From Gardnerella vaginalis ATCC 14018 = JCM 11026 (GTDB lineage Bacteria > Actinomycetota > Actinomycetes > Actinomycetales > Bifidobacteriaceae), in the NCBI RefSeq assembly GCF_001042655.1, contig NZ_AP012332.1, forward strand, positions 1 to 64,000: a DNA stretch of 64,000 bases. The letters run 5' to 3'. Positions 10,865-20,837 of the stretch are shown in pieces. A model generated the notes under the pieces. It ran no database searches. It saw only the letters and a list, made by a program, of their open reading frames with translations, and was not told where the DNA came from. The stretch's first letter is position 1; each line of letters starts with the position of its first letter. A program made the translations under genes and the position numbers.

Positions 10865-11545
10865 TTATCTTTTTAATATTTTTCTATTAATAAAACTACT
10901 GTTTTTAAAGAAATCAAGATTATACATAACTAATATTGGATACATTATTGCAGAAGTTATAACGTCAGTAGGGAAGTGAGCTGCAACAACAAGCCTAGAA
11001 AGAGCCACTATTACAACAACAACAATGCTTATTATCAAGCCAAGTTTTAACAATGATTTATTAGATACATAAAGAATCATAAGAATCATAGCGCAAATCG
11101 CAACAGCTGCTGCAGTATGACCACTTGGAAAACTTGGATCTGGTGGAAGTTTAACCTTTACTCCAATAAAAGGCCTAGGTCTATGAACTATGAATTTAAT
11201 TGCAAAAATATAAACCATAGGCAAAAGAGAAATAACAAGTTGTGTAAGAGTTATACGCCAATTTCTTTTAATAAAGTAAGAAATAATAGATAAAACAAGA
11301 AGTATGACTATGCAACATTTTGTAGAAAAAATTATTGCGAGAATCTTTGAAATAGACATTATGAAAGATGGGGAATAATTGTGGAAAAATGCAACTATGC
11401 CTGTTTCTAAAGATCTTTCCTCACTCATAACAAGCACCCCTTTACCAATGCAAGGGATTAAAATGGCAAGAAGTAAAACAATAGAAGACTTTTTATTATC
11501 TACTATTTTTTGCCAAAAGTCATAAAACTGATTTTTTTGATTCAT
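10865..11545 (-). CDS. PAP2-family membrane phosphatase
   Basis: A 226-residue integral membrane protein of the phosphatidic acid phosphatase type 2 superfamily. The three catalytic blocks are visible: KFIVHRPRP (near residue 114), PSGHTAAA (near 138) and SRLVVAAHFPTDV (near 185), with the Arg and His residues that handle the phosphate. About six membrane helices surround them. The substrate could be undecaprenyl pyrophosphate, phosphatidylglycerol phosphate or another lipid phosphate; sequence alone does not decide. It probably forms an operon with mscL. Confidence 0.88.
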   Translation of the reverse strand: MNQKNQFYDFWQKIVDNKKSSIVLLLAILIPCIGKGVLVMSEERSLETGIVAFFHNYSPSFIMSISKILAIIFSTKCCIVILLVLSIISYFIKRNWRITLTQLVISLLPMVYIFAIKFIVHRPRPFIGVKVKLPPDPSFPSGHTAAAVAICAMILMILYVSNKSLLKLGLIISIVVVVIVALSRLVVAAHFPTDVITSAIMYPILVMYNLDFFKNSSFINRKILKR

Positions 11546-11746
11546 AGTTAAAGATTACACTTAGAAATATATATGATAAATATGTATTATGAGTATGCGT
11601 GTTTATTTATTTAAATGGATGATTTGATGGATGATTTTGTAATATAAAAGAATATTGATTAAAACAAGTATTAACATACGAATGTAATAAGTTGAACACC
11701 GTACGAGGTGACGAGTAATATGAGGAAAAGATAGAAAGGGTTTACA

Positions 11747-12439
11747 ATGAGCATGCTTGACCGACTTGAGAAGAGCGTTGAAGGTGCAATGAACGGGGTC
11801 TTCGCAAAATTCGGCTCTAAAGACTTGCAGCTTGTTGATCTTTCCAGTGCATTAGAGCGAGAGATTGATAATCAATCTATGCCAATTGATCGCGATCGTA
11901 CAGTTGCTCCGAATGAATATCACTTTAAACTGAGTACGCCAGATTTTGATCAGCTTGGTAGTGAAGCGTTAGCTAACGAGCTTGCAGATAATCTTACACA
12001 ATATGCAAAAAGTCAGCATTATGCATTTGTTGGACCTGTTGCAGTTATTTTTGAAGAAGACACAGATCTTGCTAAAGGTAATTTCAATTTGATTTCTGAC
12101 TCTGTTCCAGGAAATGCTGTTCCTGTAACAACTCAAGAACAGTCAGAAAATCATCCAATGCTTGAAATTAATGGAAATAGATATTTGTTAACAAAAGATC
12201 GCACGATATTAGGCAGAGGATCTGGCTGCGATATTGTTATTGACGATCCTGGTATTTCTCGTCGACATCTTGGAATAGATATTACGCCTGATGGTGTTAT
12301 TGCTAGAGATCTTGGTTCTACTAATGGAACTTATGTTGAAGGACATCAGACTCCAGCAGCAACACTTTTAGATGGAAATACTATAACTATCGGACGTACT
12401 CGTATTTTCTATTGGGCTTCATCACAGGATCAGGAGTAA
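11747..12439 (+). CDS. fhaA: FhaA: DUF3662 and FHA domain protein
   Basis: In mycobacteria FhaA binds phosphothreonine on partner proteins through its FHA domain and links PknA/PknB signalling to peptidoglycan synthesis. This 230-residue protein has the N-terminal DUF3662 domain (MSMLDRLEKSVEGAMNGVF) and a C-terminal FHA domain at about residues 140-228 with the GRGSGCDIVIDD, SRRHL and STNGTYVEG motifs. It starts the cluster that runs through pknB; an AAAGG ribosome site precedes the ATG. The linker between the domains is short compared with mycobacterial FhaA. Confidence 0.94.
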   Translation: MSMLDRLEKSVEGAMNGVFAKFGSKDLQLVDLSSALEREIDNQSMPIDRDRTVAPNEYHFKLSTPDFDQLGSEALANELADNLTQYAKSQHYAFVGPVAVIFEEDTDLAKGNFNLISDSVPGNAVPVTTQEQSENHPMLEINGNRYLLTKDRTILGRGSGCDIVIDDPGISRRHLGIDITPDGVIARDLGSTNGTYVEGHQTPAATLLDGNTITIGRTRIFYWASSQDQE

Positions 12440-12472
12440 TAGACGAATACATAAAGAGATACGAGTACGCGC

Positions 12473-12997
12473 ATGATATTAACCGAGTTAACTTTTGCTA
12501 TACTTAAGTACAGTTTCTTAGTACTTTTGTGGGTATTCGTGTGGTTTGCTGTTCGTTCTCTTCGTAGAGATATTGAGATTTTTAGTCCTAAAAAGTCTCG
12601 TTCTTTTAAGACTAAGTATCGTCGTAAGCCAAATAATTCAAGTAGTGAAAATAATCAAAATAATATAGTTTCTAGGAATGAAGAATCTAATAAACTTTCA
12701 GAAAATCCTACTTTACTTGTTATTATTGATGGTCCTTTGGCTGGATCATCCTTCCCTCTTGAACCATCTGGTGTAACTCTTGGAAGATCAGCAAACAATA
12801 CTGTAGTTTTAAATGACGAATTTGTATCGTCTCATCATGCTCGTGTTTATTTTAATCAATCTGTAAAATCTTGGGTACTCGAAGATTTGGGCAGTACTAA
12901 TGGAACTATGATTGGTCATAATAGAGTTAATGAACCAGTCGTTTTGCAACCACGCACTTCTGTGCGAATTGGCGCAACAATGTTTGAATTGAGGTGA
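12473..12997 (+). CDS. fhaB: FhaB (FipA-like): membrane-anchored FHA domain protein
   Basis: A 174-residue protein with one N-terminal membrane helix (about residues 7-26), a basic and Asn-rich linker, and a C-terminal FHA domain with GRSANNTVVLND, SSHHARV and STNGTMIG. In mycobacteria the orthologue binds phosphorylated division proteins. It lies 33 bases after fhaA and 4 bases before the phosphatase gene, so it is in the same operon. The ribosome site is weak, suggesting coupling to fhaA translation. Confidence 0.92.
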   Translation: MILTELTFAILKYSFLVLLWVFVWFAVRSLRRDIEIFSPKKSRSFKTKYRRKPNNSSSENNQNNIVSRNEESNKLSENPTLLVIIDGPLAGSSFPLEPSGVTLGRSANNTVVLNDEFVSSHHARVYFNQSVKSWVLEDLGSTNGTMIGHNRVNEPVVLQPRTSVRIGATMFELR

Positions 12998-13001
12998 TTA
13001 T

Positions 13002-14681
13002 ATGACACAATTAGATTCAGACATTGATAGTAGAAATTCCGATACTGTATATAATTCTTTAAATAATAAAAACACTAATCGAGATAAAGAAAATAATTTT
13101 AATAAAGCTTCATTTATTGATAAAGCGTTGTTTATGTATTCCACGGCTGTTAGTGATGTTGGTACAGTTCGTAGTAATAATCAAGACTCAGCGTTCGCAG
13201 GAGAGCGTTTAGCATCTATTTGTGACGGTATGGGTGGCCATGCTGGTGGAGATACGGCGTCCACTATTGCAATAAGATCTTTAGCTCATATTGAGCAGGA
13301 TTCAAGACCAAATGATGTAAAAGCTGTTTCTTCTATGATGGAAACGTCAATTATGGCAGCTCACGACGCGATTGTTGGAAAAGCTAAGCGTGAAAGACGA
13401 CTTGCTGGCATGGGAACGACAGTAACAGCTGTTTCTTTAGTAAACGGATACTGGGTTCTTGCACATTTAGGTGATTCTAGAGCCTACTTGTTGCGAGATA
13501 ATCATCTTATAAGAATGACTTGTGACCATAGTTATGTTCAACATTTAATTGATACTGGTCATATTACTCCAGAAGAAGCAAGAAATCATCCGCAACGCAA
13601 TGTTGTTATGCGAGTATTAGGTGATTTTGATATTGATCCACGCCCAGATATGGCAATTCGATTAGCTCATCCTTCAGATCGCTGGTTGCTTTGTTCAGAT
13701 GGAGTATGTGGAGTATTAGAAGATTCCACTATTCAAGAAGTTATGAGCAGTGTATCTAATCAAGAAGAATGTGCTCAAAAACTTGTTTCAATGGCTCTTA
13801 AAGCTGGAAGTACCGATAATGCCACAGCTGTTATTGCAGATGCGACTTTGGCACTAGACGCAGATGCTTTTGATTTACCTCACCAAACACCATTGATTGG
13901 CGGTGCTGCAAGTAAGGATTTGGAATCGATAGCAGATATTGTTAATAAAGCAGTATCTTCCACACCAGTGTTGCGAGAAGGTAAAAATTCACCTGCTCAA
14001 AGAGCCGCTGCTCTTATACAAGATGGTGAAAAGTCGAGTGAAAAAGATGTTGAAAAAGTTGAAACAACTCGTTTAGTTCAGCCTTCTCACTTAAGAAATG
14101 AAGAAGAACTTAGGTCTACAGATACAAATGAGATTCCTATTGTAAAAAAGAAGAATGGAAGAATCTCAACTGATCCTAGAGATCCAGATGTTGCTAGAGC
14201 TGTAAAAAGAGAACAAGCTGAAGCGCACAAAGCAAATAAGATTAGAAAAAGATGGATGAGAATAGGAGTTGCTTTCGCAATACTTGTAATATGCTCTATT
14301 GTTGCTTCTGGAGCATATCTTGTATATTCGTGGACTCAAAAGCAGTATTACATTGGTAAAGGTAACGATAGAGTAGTTATTTACCAAGGTGTTCCTACAA
14401 ATATTTTTGGTTTAGAACTTTCTCATCAGATCGAAGAAACAGATATTAGAGTAAAAAAACTAGATAAATCTTGGCAAGATCAACTCGATGAAGGAATAAG
14501 TTTTAGCAGTCTTAAAGAAGCTAGAGGACACGCAAAATTAATAAGACGTGAAATGCGTGCTAGAGAAATTGAAAAACACAGTAATAAACAAAAAAGCGCT
14601 AAATCTAGTTTAGACGATAAAGATGGCAATAATAGTGGAGTTGTAAATTCAGACTCTGATTCAGGGGGTAAAACCTCATGA
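13002..14681 (+). CDS. pstP: PP2C-family Ser/Thr phosphatase (PstP-like)
   Basis: This phosphatase would reverse phosphorylation by PknA and PknB. The cytoplasmic PP2C domain (about residues 45-280) has the metal-ligand motifs CDGMGGHAGGD near residue 74, GDSRAYLL and SDGVCGVL, and DNATAVI near the domain end. A charged juxtamembrane linker follows, then a single membrane helix at about residues 424-446 and an extracellular tail of about 110 residues rich in Lys and Ser. The 559-residue length and topology match actinobacterial PstP. Its stop overlaps the next start by 4 bases. Confidence 0.95.
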   Translation: MTQLDSDIDSRNSDTVYNSLNNKNTNRDKENNFNKASFIDKALFMYSTAVSDVGTVRSNNQDSAFAGERLASICDGMGGHAGGDTASTIAIRSLAHIEQDSRPNDVKAVSSMMETSIMAAHDAIVGKAKRERRLAGMGTTVTAVSLVNGYWVLAHLGDSRAYLLRDNHLIRMTCDHSYVQHLIDTGHITPEEARNHPQRNVVMRVLGDFDIDPRPDMAIRLAHPSDRWLLCSDGVCGVLEDSTIQEVMSSVSNQEECAQKLVSMALKAGSTDNATAVIADATLALDADAFDLPHQTPLIGGAASKDLESIADIVNKAVSSTPVLREGKNSPAQRAAALIQDGEKSSEKDVEKVETTRLVQPSHLRNEEELRSTDTNEIPIVKKKNGRISTDPRDPDVARAVKREQAEAHKANKIRKRWMRIGVAFAILVICSIVASGAYLVYSWTQKQYYIGKGNDRVVIYQGVPTNIFGLELSHQIEETDIRVKKLDKSWQDQLDEGISFSSLKEARGHAKLIRREMRAREIEKHSNKQKSAKSSLDDKDGNNSGVVNSDSDSGGKTS

Positions 14682-16102
14682 ATATGTTGAGTATTAGAAT
14701 TAAACAAATTTCTCTACTTCTGTTTTCCATAATTATATCTTCATTAGCATTTTTGCAGATGTTTTTGAGGATTAATGGATATATTCCAGCAGATTATATT
14801 GGAATGCTTACTTTTACAACAGCCTTATACTTGGTTCTATGGGGAGTTTTAATAGTAAAAAAACCTTATTGTAGTCAAGTTATATTGCCATGTATGCTTC
14901 TGCTTACAACTATCGGCACAGTAATGATTGCTAGGATAGATAAACAGCACAATACAGATATTGCTATGAAACAGCTTATATGGGTTTGTGTTGCTCTTGT
15001 TTTGTCAATAATTTTTGTGCTCGTTCTTGAAGATTACAGAATACTTAGACGTTTCTCGTATGTAAGCATGATAATAGGTTTTATATTGTTACTATCTCCA
15101 ATGCTTCCTATAGTTGGTAAGGAAATTGGCGGAGCAAGAATATGGATTGGTTTTGGTAACCACACTCTTCAACCTGGAGAATTTGCAAAGTTATTCTTAG
15201 CATTCTTCTTTGCAGCATATTTGTTTGACCATAGAGACAGGCTTGCTGTTGGCGGAAAAAAGATTTTAGGCGTGCATCTTCCGCGATTTAAAGACATGGG
15301 TCCTATTGCACTTGTTTGGGCTGCATCAATGTGCGTTCTTGTTGTACAACATGATTTAGGAACATCTTTAATGTTCTTTGCAATGTTTGTTTCTATGTTG
15401 TATGTTGCTACAGGCAGAAAAGGTTGGCTTGCAATTGGATTTATAGCATTCATGATTGGATGCTTTGTAGCTGTTAAATTATTTGCTCACGTGCAGTATA
15501 GAGTAGATGCTTGGCTTAATCCGTATGACCCAGTTATTTACAATAGATTCCCAGGTGGTTCTGCTCAGATTGTTACAGGATTATTTGGATTGGCAGCTGG
15601 TGGTGTTACAGGAACAGGATTAGGGCAAGGTCACCCATCTTTGACACCTCTTGCTAATTCTGATTTTATTTACGCTTCAGTGGGTGAAGAATTAGGATTG
15701 ACTGGGTTGTTCATAGTATTAATGCTTTACTTGATTATTATTGCTTCTGGTATGATAACGGCAATGAAAATCAAGGATGGTTTTGGAAAACTCCTTGCAT
15801 CTGGTTTAGTTTTTACAATGGCTTTCCAAGTTTTTACTGTTGTTGGAGGTATTACTCTTGTAATTCCTTTAACTGGTTTAACAATGCCATATATGGCTGC
15901 TGGAGGATCATCATTAGTGGCAAATTATTTGCTTGCTGCTATTTTGATTGTTATCTCTAATGCTGCAAATAAGCCTGAAACTGCTGTTATGTCTGATACT
16001 TTCCAATACGAAGCTTTAGCTGCATTAAGAGAACGAGAACTTAGGGAGAGAGAAAATAAAGCCTCTGATCTTAAAGAAGATGGAGGTGAAAGTTATGAAT
16101 AA
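14678..16102 (+). CDS. rodA: FtsW/RodA/SpoVE-family peptidoglycan polymerase
   Basis: A SEDS-family glycosyltransferase that polymerises lipid II. The 474-residue protein has about ten membrane helices and the conserved GGARIWIGFG and QPGEFAKL motifs, PGGSAQIVTG and the late GLTMPYMAAGGSS segment. It is immediately followed by a class B penicillin-binding protein, the usual SEDS-bPBP pair. RodA and FtsW cannot be separated by motif alone; the position next to pbpA, pknA and pknB favours RodA, as in mycobacteria. The start overlaps the pstP stop. Confidence 0.93.
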   Translation: MNMLSIRIKQISLLLFSIIISSLAFLQMFLRINGYIPADYIGMLTFTTALYLVLWGVLIVKKPYCSQVILPCMLLLTTIGTVMIARIDKQHNTDIAMKQLIWVCVALVLSIIFVLVLEDYRILRRFSYVSMIIGFILLLSPMLPIVGKEIGGARIWIGFGNHTLQPGEFAKLFLAFFFAAYLFDHRDRLAVGGKKILGVHLPRFKDMGPIALVWAASMCVLVVQHDLGTSLMFFAMFVSMLYVATGRKGWLAIGFIAFMIGCFVAVKLFAHVQYRVDAWLNPYDPVIYNRFPGGSAQIVTGLFGLAAGGVTGTGLGQGHPSLTPLANSDFIYASVGEELGLTGLFIVLMLYLIIIASGMITAMKIKDGFGKLLASGLVFTMAFQVFTVVGGITLVIPLTGLTMPYMAAGGSSLVANYLLAAILIVISNAANKPETAVMSDTFQYEALAALRERELRERENKASDLKEDGGESYE

Positions 16103-17561
16103 ATGTTTAAAAGAGCTTTTTACTGCAGTAATAATATTATTCGTAATACTTTGTGTTTCTAGTACTTACATAACTTCTATAAAATCAAACGAGTTAAATT
16201 CAGACCCTAGAAATAGACGAGCACTATACCATGAATTTGGGTCTCCTAGAGGAGCAATACTTGCGTCTGATGGAACAGTATTAGCAAAATCTGATCCATC
16301 TAAAGATGCTTTTGTTTATCAGCGCTCATATTTCAATGGTGAAGTTTATGCTCCGATTACAGGATATTATTCAATAAGTCAAAGAGCTGATAGAGGAATA
16401 GAAGCGTCAAGGAATGAGCTTTTAAGTGGACAGTCAGATGCTTTATTCCTTCAAAAGTTTAAGTCATTGTTTACTGGAGCAGAAAATAGGGGTGCTTCAA
16501 TAGAAACATCTATTAACACTAAGCTTCAGACTCTTGCATATAATCTACTAAAAAATAAAGAAGGCGCTTTAGTTGCTATAGAGCCAAAAACTGGACGAAT
16601 ACTAGCAATGGTTAGCACTCCAAGTTACAATCCTTCTCTTCTTGCTTCTCACAATGTTGCTTCTGTAAATAGGTCTTACAAGGATCTTATATCTAATATT
16701 TATAATCCGATGCTTAATCGTTCCATTTCTGAACTGTATGCACCGGGATCTACTTTAAAAACACTTATTGCTGCTGCAGCGTTAGAATCTGGAAAATATG
16801 ATTTAAATACTCAGATTCCAGCTGGATCAAGCTACACTCTTCCTGGAACTCGAACACATTTAACAAATGTTGTTGTTCCCGCAAATGGAGTTAACGGACA
16901 AATATCATTTGAAGATGCCTTAGCTTATTCTTCAAATACTGCTTTTGCGCAGTTAGGAATATCGTTAGGGTCTGACGCAATAATAAAGCAAGCTAAGAAA
17001 TTTGGATTCTTTAGCTCATTTACTTTAGATGGATCAGATTCAACTGGTTTCCCTATGAGAGTAGTAACATCATTACTTTCTACTAAACCATCTCAAGATA
17101 AATTAGCTCTAGAATCTATAGGTCAAGGAGATGCAAAGATTACTACGCTTCAAAATGCTATGATTGCGTCGGCTATAGCTAATAATGGAACTCTTATGAA
17201 ACCAACTTTGGTTGATTGCGTAAGATCTAGTGATTTGTCTGTTATATCGCAAACAAGTCCTACTGTTATGAGCCAATCTATTAGTGCACAGACAGCTGCA
17301 AAACTTAATAGTATGATGCAAAGTGTAGTAGTTAAAGAAAATTCAAATCTTTCTCTACCAAATATCCATGTTGCAGCAAAAACTGGAACAGCGCAGATTG
17401 GTGTAAAAAATCAGTCTGCAAATGGGTGGGTAATTGGATTTGCCCCAGCAGAAGACCCTAAAATAGCTATAGCAGTAGTAGTTCATAATGCGAACACATA
17501 TGGAACTTATACTGCAGGACCTATTATGAAGCAGGTGATGAAGGAGGCTCTTAAGCAATGA
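16095..17561 (+). CDS. pbpA: Class B penicillin-binding protein (PbpA)
   Basis: A monofunctional transpeptidase that crosslinks peptidoglycan with its RodA partner. After an N-terminal membrane anchor (about residues 5-27) come a dimerisation domain and the transpeptidase domain with the serine motif SELYAPGSTLKT (Ser219), YSSNTAF as the SxN motif and AAKTGTAQ as the KTG motif. I choose the ATG at 16095 because a GGAGG site lies 8 bases before it; a longer reading from 16080 would place the start on the ribosome site. It overlaps the rodA stop by 8 bases. Confidence 0.94.
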   Translation: MNKCLKELFTAVIILFVILCVSSTYITSIKSNELNSDPRNRRALYHEFGSPRGAILASDGTVLAKSDPSKDAFVYQRSYFNGEVYAPITGYYSISQRADRGIEASRNELLSGQSDALFLQKFKSLFTGAENRGASIETSINTKLQTLAYNLLKNKEGALVAIEPKTGRILAMVSTPSYNPSLLASHNVASVNRSYKDLISNIYNPMLNRSISELYAPGSTLKTLIAAAALESGKYDLNTQIPAGSSYTLPGTRTHLTNVVVPANGVNGQISFEDALAYSSNTAFAQLGISLGSDAIIKQAKKFGFFSSFTLDGSDSTGFPMRVVTSLLSTKPSQDKLALESIGQGDAKITTLQNAMIASAIANNGTLMKPTLVDCVRSSDLSVISQTSPTVMSQSISAQTAAKLNSMMQSVVVKENSNLSLPNIHVAAKTGTAQIGVKNQSANGWVIGFAPAEDPKIAIAVVVHNANTYGTYTAGPIMKQVMKEALKQ

Positions 17562-18523
17562 AACTTGTTGAAGGACAGTTAGTTCATCATCGATATAGGT
17601 TAGATAGACGTCTTGCACAAGGCGGTATGGGCGAAGTATGGAAAGGTTTTGACATACAGCTTGGCAGAATTGTAGCAATTAAAGCTCTTAGAACAGACAC
17701 TAACAATGTTGAAGCTAAATTGCGTAGACTTCGCGCAGAAGCACATAATTCAGCCAATTTAGCGCATCCTAATATTGCGGCATTATTTGATTATTATGAG
17801 CATGATGGTATTGGCTTCCTGATTATGGAGTATGTGCCTAGTAAATCTTTAGCAGATTTGTATCATAAAGAAAAAACTGTGGAACCAACTCGTTTGCTTC
17901 CTATTCTTATTCAAACAGCTAGAGGTCTTTTTGTAGCTCATTCTCATGGTGTTATACACAGAGACGTTAAACCAGCAAACATTATGGTTTCTGATACTGG
18001 AAGTGTAAAAATAACAGATTTTGGTGTTTCTTATTCTAGTGATCAAGAACAAATAACTCAGGATGGAATGGTAGTAGGAACGGCTCAATATATTTCTCCA
18101 GAACAAGCTCAAGGAGAACAAGCTACTGCTCAATCTGACATATATTCTCTCGGAGTTGTTGCTTACGAAGGACTTTGTGGACACAGACCATTTACTGGAG
18201 CTACGCCTGTAGATATTGCAGCAGCTCATGTTAACGATCCTGTTCCACCTCTTCCAGATAGTGTTGATATCCAATTAAGACAGTTTGTAATGTCAATGCT
18301 TTCTAAAAATCCAAAAGACAGACCTAAAGATGCTCTAGTAGTGTCAAAAGTTCTTTCGAAAATAGAAAGAAGACTTTTAGATCAACAAACAGCATTTAAT
18401 AATAAAAACTCAGTACCTTCTTCCGCTGTTCAGCGTCCTGCTCGTAGCGTGAGAAGTGTTCCAAAAACTCAAGTGAATATTATTAACATTTTAAACAATA
18501 ACAACCGCAAGGAGCAGCAATGA
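17558..18523 (+). CDS. pknA: Serine/threonine protein kinase PknA
   Basis: A Hanks-type kinase of 321 residues. Visible motifs are the glycine loop AQGGMGEVW, the lysine VAIKAL, catalytic HRDVKPANIMV, the DFGVS magnesium loop and the activation segment GTAQYISPEQAQGE. Unlike mycobacterial PknA, I see no membrane helix or extracellular domain: the protein ends in a basic and Asn-rich tail soon after the kinase fold, so it is probably cytoplasmic. Four-base overlaps with pbpA and pknB show tight translational coupling. Confidence 0.95.
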   Translation: MKLVEGQLVHHRYRLDRRLAQGGMGEVWKGFDIQLGRIVAIKALRTDTNNVEAKLRRLRAEAHNSANLAHPNIAALFDYYEHDGIGFLIMEYVPSKSLADLYHKEKTVEPTRLLPILIQTARGLFVAHSHGVIHRDVKPANIMVSDTGSVKITDFGVSYSSDQEQITQDGMVVGTAQYISPEQAQGEQATAQSDIYSLGVVAYEGLCGHRPFTGATPVDIAAAHVNDPVPPLPDSVDIQLRQFVMSMLSKNPKDRPKDALVVSKVLSKIERRLLDQQTAFNNKNSVPSSAVQRPARSVRSVPKTQVNIINILNNNNRKEQQ

Positions 18524-20604
18524 GTAACACAATGCCTACCTCATTAGCGAATGGACGGTATCAATTAGGTGAATTAATTGGTCGTGGCGGAATGGCCGAG
18601 GTGAGAATCGCAGAAGATAAACGTCTTGGTCGTACTGTTGCGGTTAAAATTATGCGTTCTGATCTGGCAAATGATGAGATTTTCTTATCTAGATTCCGCA
18701 GAGAGGCACATTCAATTGCTCAGATGAACAATCCTAACATAGTTAATATTTATGATTCTGGAGAAGAATCTGTAGAAGATGACAATGGTGTAGAAGAGCA
18801 TCTGCCATATCTTGTTATGGAATATGTTAAGGGTAAAACTTTACGCGATATTCTTAAAATGAATGGTGCTTTGAGTCAAAGAGATTCTGAACAAGTTATG
18901 CTCGGAGTTCTTAATGCTCTTGAGTATTCGCACAGAATGGGTGTAATTCATAGGGATATTAAGCCTGGAAATATTATGATTTCCGAGCAGGGCATTGTTA
19001 AAGTTATGGATTTTGGAATCGCTAGGGCATTGGACGATTCTGCAACAACAATGACACAATCACAGGGTGTGGTTGGAACTGCTCAATACTTGTCTCCTGA
19101 ACAGGCTCGTGGAGAACAAGTAGATATGAGATCTGACTTATATTCTGCTGGCTGTGTTTTATATGAGATGCTAACTGGTAGACCTCCTTTTACAGGTGAT
19201 TCAGCTGTTGCAATTGCGTATCAGCATGTGTCTGAGGTTGCAACGCCATTAAGTACGCTTGTTCCTGGTCTTCCTGTTATGTGGGATAAGATTTGTGCCA
19301 AAGCAATGGCGAAGGACCGTCAGAATAGGTATGCAACTGCCGCAGAATTTAAAAATGACATATTGGCTTTTATGAATGGTGGTGTTCCTGTTGCTGCAGC
19401 ATTTAATCCTCTGACGGATTTGGCTAATATGCGTGCTAGAAAGCAGGCTGAGCAGAATGCTGCAACACAAGCAATGAACAATGCTGATACCGCATCAACT
19501 CAAAGCTTTGGTGCTATTACAGGTCAATTTGAGCCTTATACTCAAAATACTGGTTATAACACTAGAGCAGCGCAGCTTGCAGCTAATAGAGCAAAAAGAA
19601 GCAAGAGAATTGTTATTACTTCCGTTATATCTGCTGTAGTTTGCGCAATTATTGTTGCTGGAATTTTATTTGTTTTGAATCGCAGTAAACTTGCTGGAGA
19701 AGTTGTAGTTCCTACATTTACAGAAACAACAACGCAGGATGCCGCTCGCGAAAAGTTGCGAGCTCTTGGTCTTATCCCAGATATTTTGGAAGATGATAAA
19801 TCTTCTCAACCAGAAGGAACTTTTACAAAACAGCTTCCTAAAGGTGGAGCTAAAGTTTCTTCAGGATCTAGAGTAAGCGTATGGTTCTCTGTAGGTCCAC
19901 AGTCTACTAAGATTCCAGATGTTACTGGTAAATCGCAAGATGTAGCACGTAAAGCTCTTGAACGTGCTGGATTTAAGATATCTAATGTTCGTGTAGAAGA
20001 TAGCACGGAAGTTAAGAAGAATCATGTTACTCGTACAGATCCTTCTGCAGATTCGTTTGCAGACAAGGGGTCTATGGTTACCTTATACATTTCTTCTGGT
20101 CTTACAAAGATCCCTGATGGTTTAGTTGGACAATCTAAGGATGTTGTAACAAGCGAATTGCAAAATCTTGGTTTTACTGTAAATGTTGTTGAGGAAGAAT
20201 CTGATACTGCATCTGAAGGAACTGTGACCAAGATGAACCCATCTTCTGGTGCTGCAGTAAAGCCTCATAGCTCTGTAACAGTATATGTTTCTAAAGGAAA
20301 GCCTAAAGTTGAAGTTCCTCGTTTGGCTGTTGGCACTGTAACTTTCAAGCAGGCTAAACAAGTATTGGAAGCAAAAGGCTTTAAGGTTGTTGCATCTGAT
20401 GCATCAGCTAAAGATGATGACATAGTTACTGGAATGTCTGAAAAAGAAGGAGCAAAGATTGACAAAGGTTCAACAATCACTTTGACTGTGAAATCTGCTA
20501 CTCCTCCATCGGACCTTACAAAGCCAGGTACGGGATTAGATTTGAATAAACCTTCTACTGAAGCCCCATCTACATCTACTACAACAACAGATACAGGTTT
20601 GTAA
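18520..20604 (+). CDS. pknB: Serine/threonine protein kinase PknB with four PASTA domains
   Basis: The 694-residue protein has an N-terminal kinase domain (GRGGMAEV loop, HRDIKPGNIM, DFGIA, GTAQYLSPEQARGE), a juxtamembrane stretch, one membrane helix at about residues 368-390 and four extracellular PASTA repeats of about 65-70 residues each, ending in a Thr/Ser/Pro tail. PASTA domains bind muropeptides or lipid II and tell the kinase about cell-wall state. Likely targets, by analogy with mycobacteria, are proteins bound by FhaA and FhaB from the same operon. It is the last gene before a strong terminator. Confidence 0.97.
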   Translation: MSNTMPTSLANGRYQLGELIGRGGMAEVRIAEDKRLGRTVAVKIMRSDLANDEIFLSRFRREAHSIAQMNNPNIVNIYDSGEESVEDDNGVEEHLPYLVMEYVKGKTLRDILKMNGALSQRDSEQVMLGVLNALEYSHRMGVIHRDIKPGNIMISEQGIVKVMDFGIARALDDSATTMTQSQGVVGTAQYLSPEQARGEQVDMRSDLYSAGCVLYEMLTGRPPFTGDSAVAIAYQHVSEVATPLSTLVPGLPVMWDKICAKAMAKDRQNRYATAAEFKNDILAFMNGGVPVAAAFNPLTDLANMRARKQAEQNAATQAMNNADTASTQSFGAITGQFEPYTQNTGYNTRAAQLAANRAKRSKRIVITSVISAVVCAIIVAGILFVLNRSKLAGEVVVPTFTETTTQDAAREKLRALGLIPDILEDDKSSQPEGTFTKQLPKGGAKVSSGSRVSVWFSVGPQSTKIPDVTGKSQDVARKALERAGFKISNVRVEDSTEVKKNHVTRTDPSADSFADKGSMVTLYISSGLTKIPDGLVGQSKDVVTSELQNLGFTVNVVEEESDTASEGTVTKMNPSSGAAVKPHSSVTVYVSKGKPKVEVPRLAVGTVTFKQAKQVLEAKGFKVVASDASAKDDDIVTGMSEKEGAKIDKGSTITLTVKSATPPSDLTKPGTGLDLNKPSTEAPSTSTTTTDTGL

Positions 20605-20616
20605 AAAGCAAAGCAT

Positions 20617-20651
20617 AAAGCCAGTAAGTTTAATAAGCTTACTGGCTTTTT
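20617..20651 (+). terminator. Terminator of the fhaA-pknB operon
   Basis: AAAGCCAGTAAG at 20617-20628 pairs with CTTACTGGCTTT at 20638-20649, followed by T residues. It ends the plus-strand operon. Confidence 0.92.
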
Positions 20652-20753
20652 ATATTAATTAAATGCATATGTTAATTAAGTGCATGCTTAATGTCCACGT
20701 GTTTTAGTTAGTTCTTGTACATAAACCAAAAGTAGATTATCTAATCTTATACG

Positions 20754-20794
20754 AAAAAATCAGGGTTAAGAAATCATCCTAACCCTGATTTTTA
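20754..20794. terminator. Terminator of the sortase operon (bidirectional)
   Basis: AAAAATCAGGGTTA at 20755-20768 pairs with TAACCCTGATTTTT at 20780-20793. T-runs on both strands let it stop the minus-strand sortase transcript and any read-through from pknB. Confidence 0.9.
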
Positions 20795-20837
20795 TTATTT
20801 ATTAATCTTATCTACTTACTTATTATCTACTTACCCC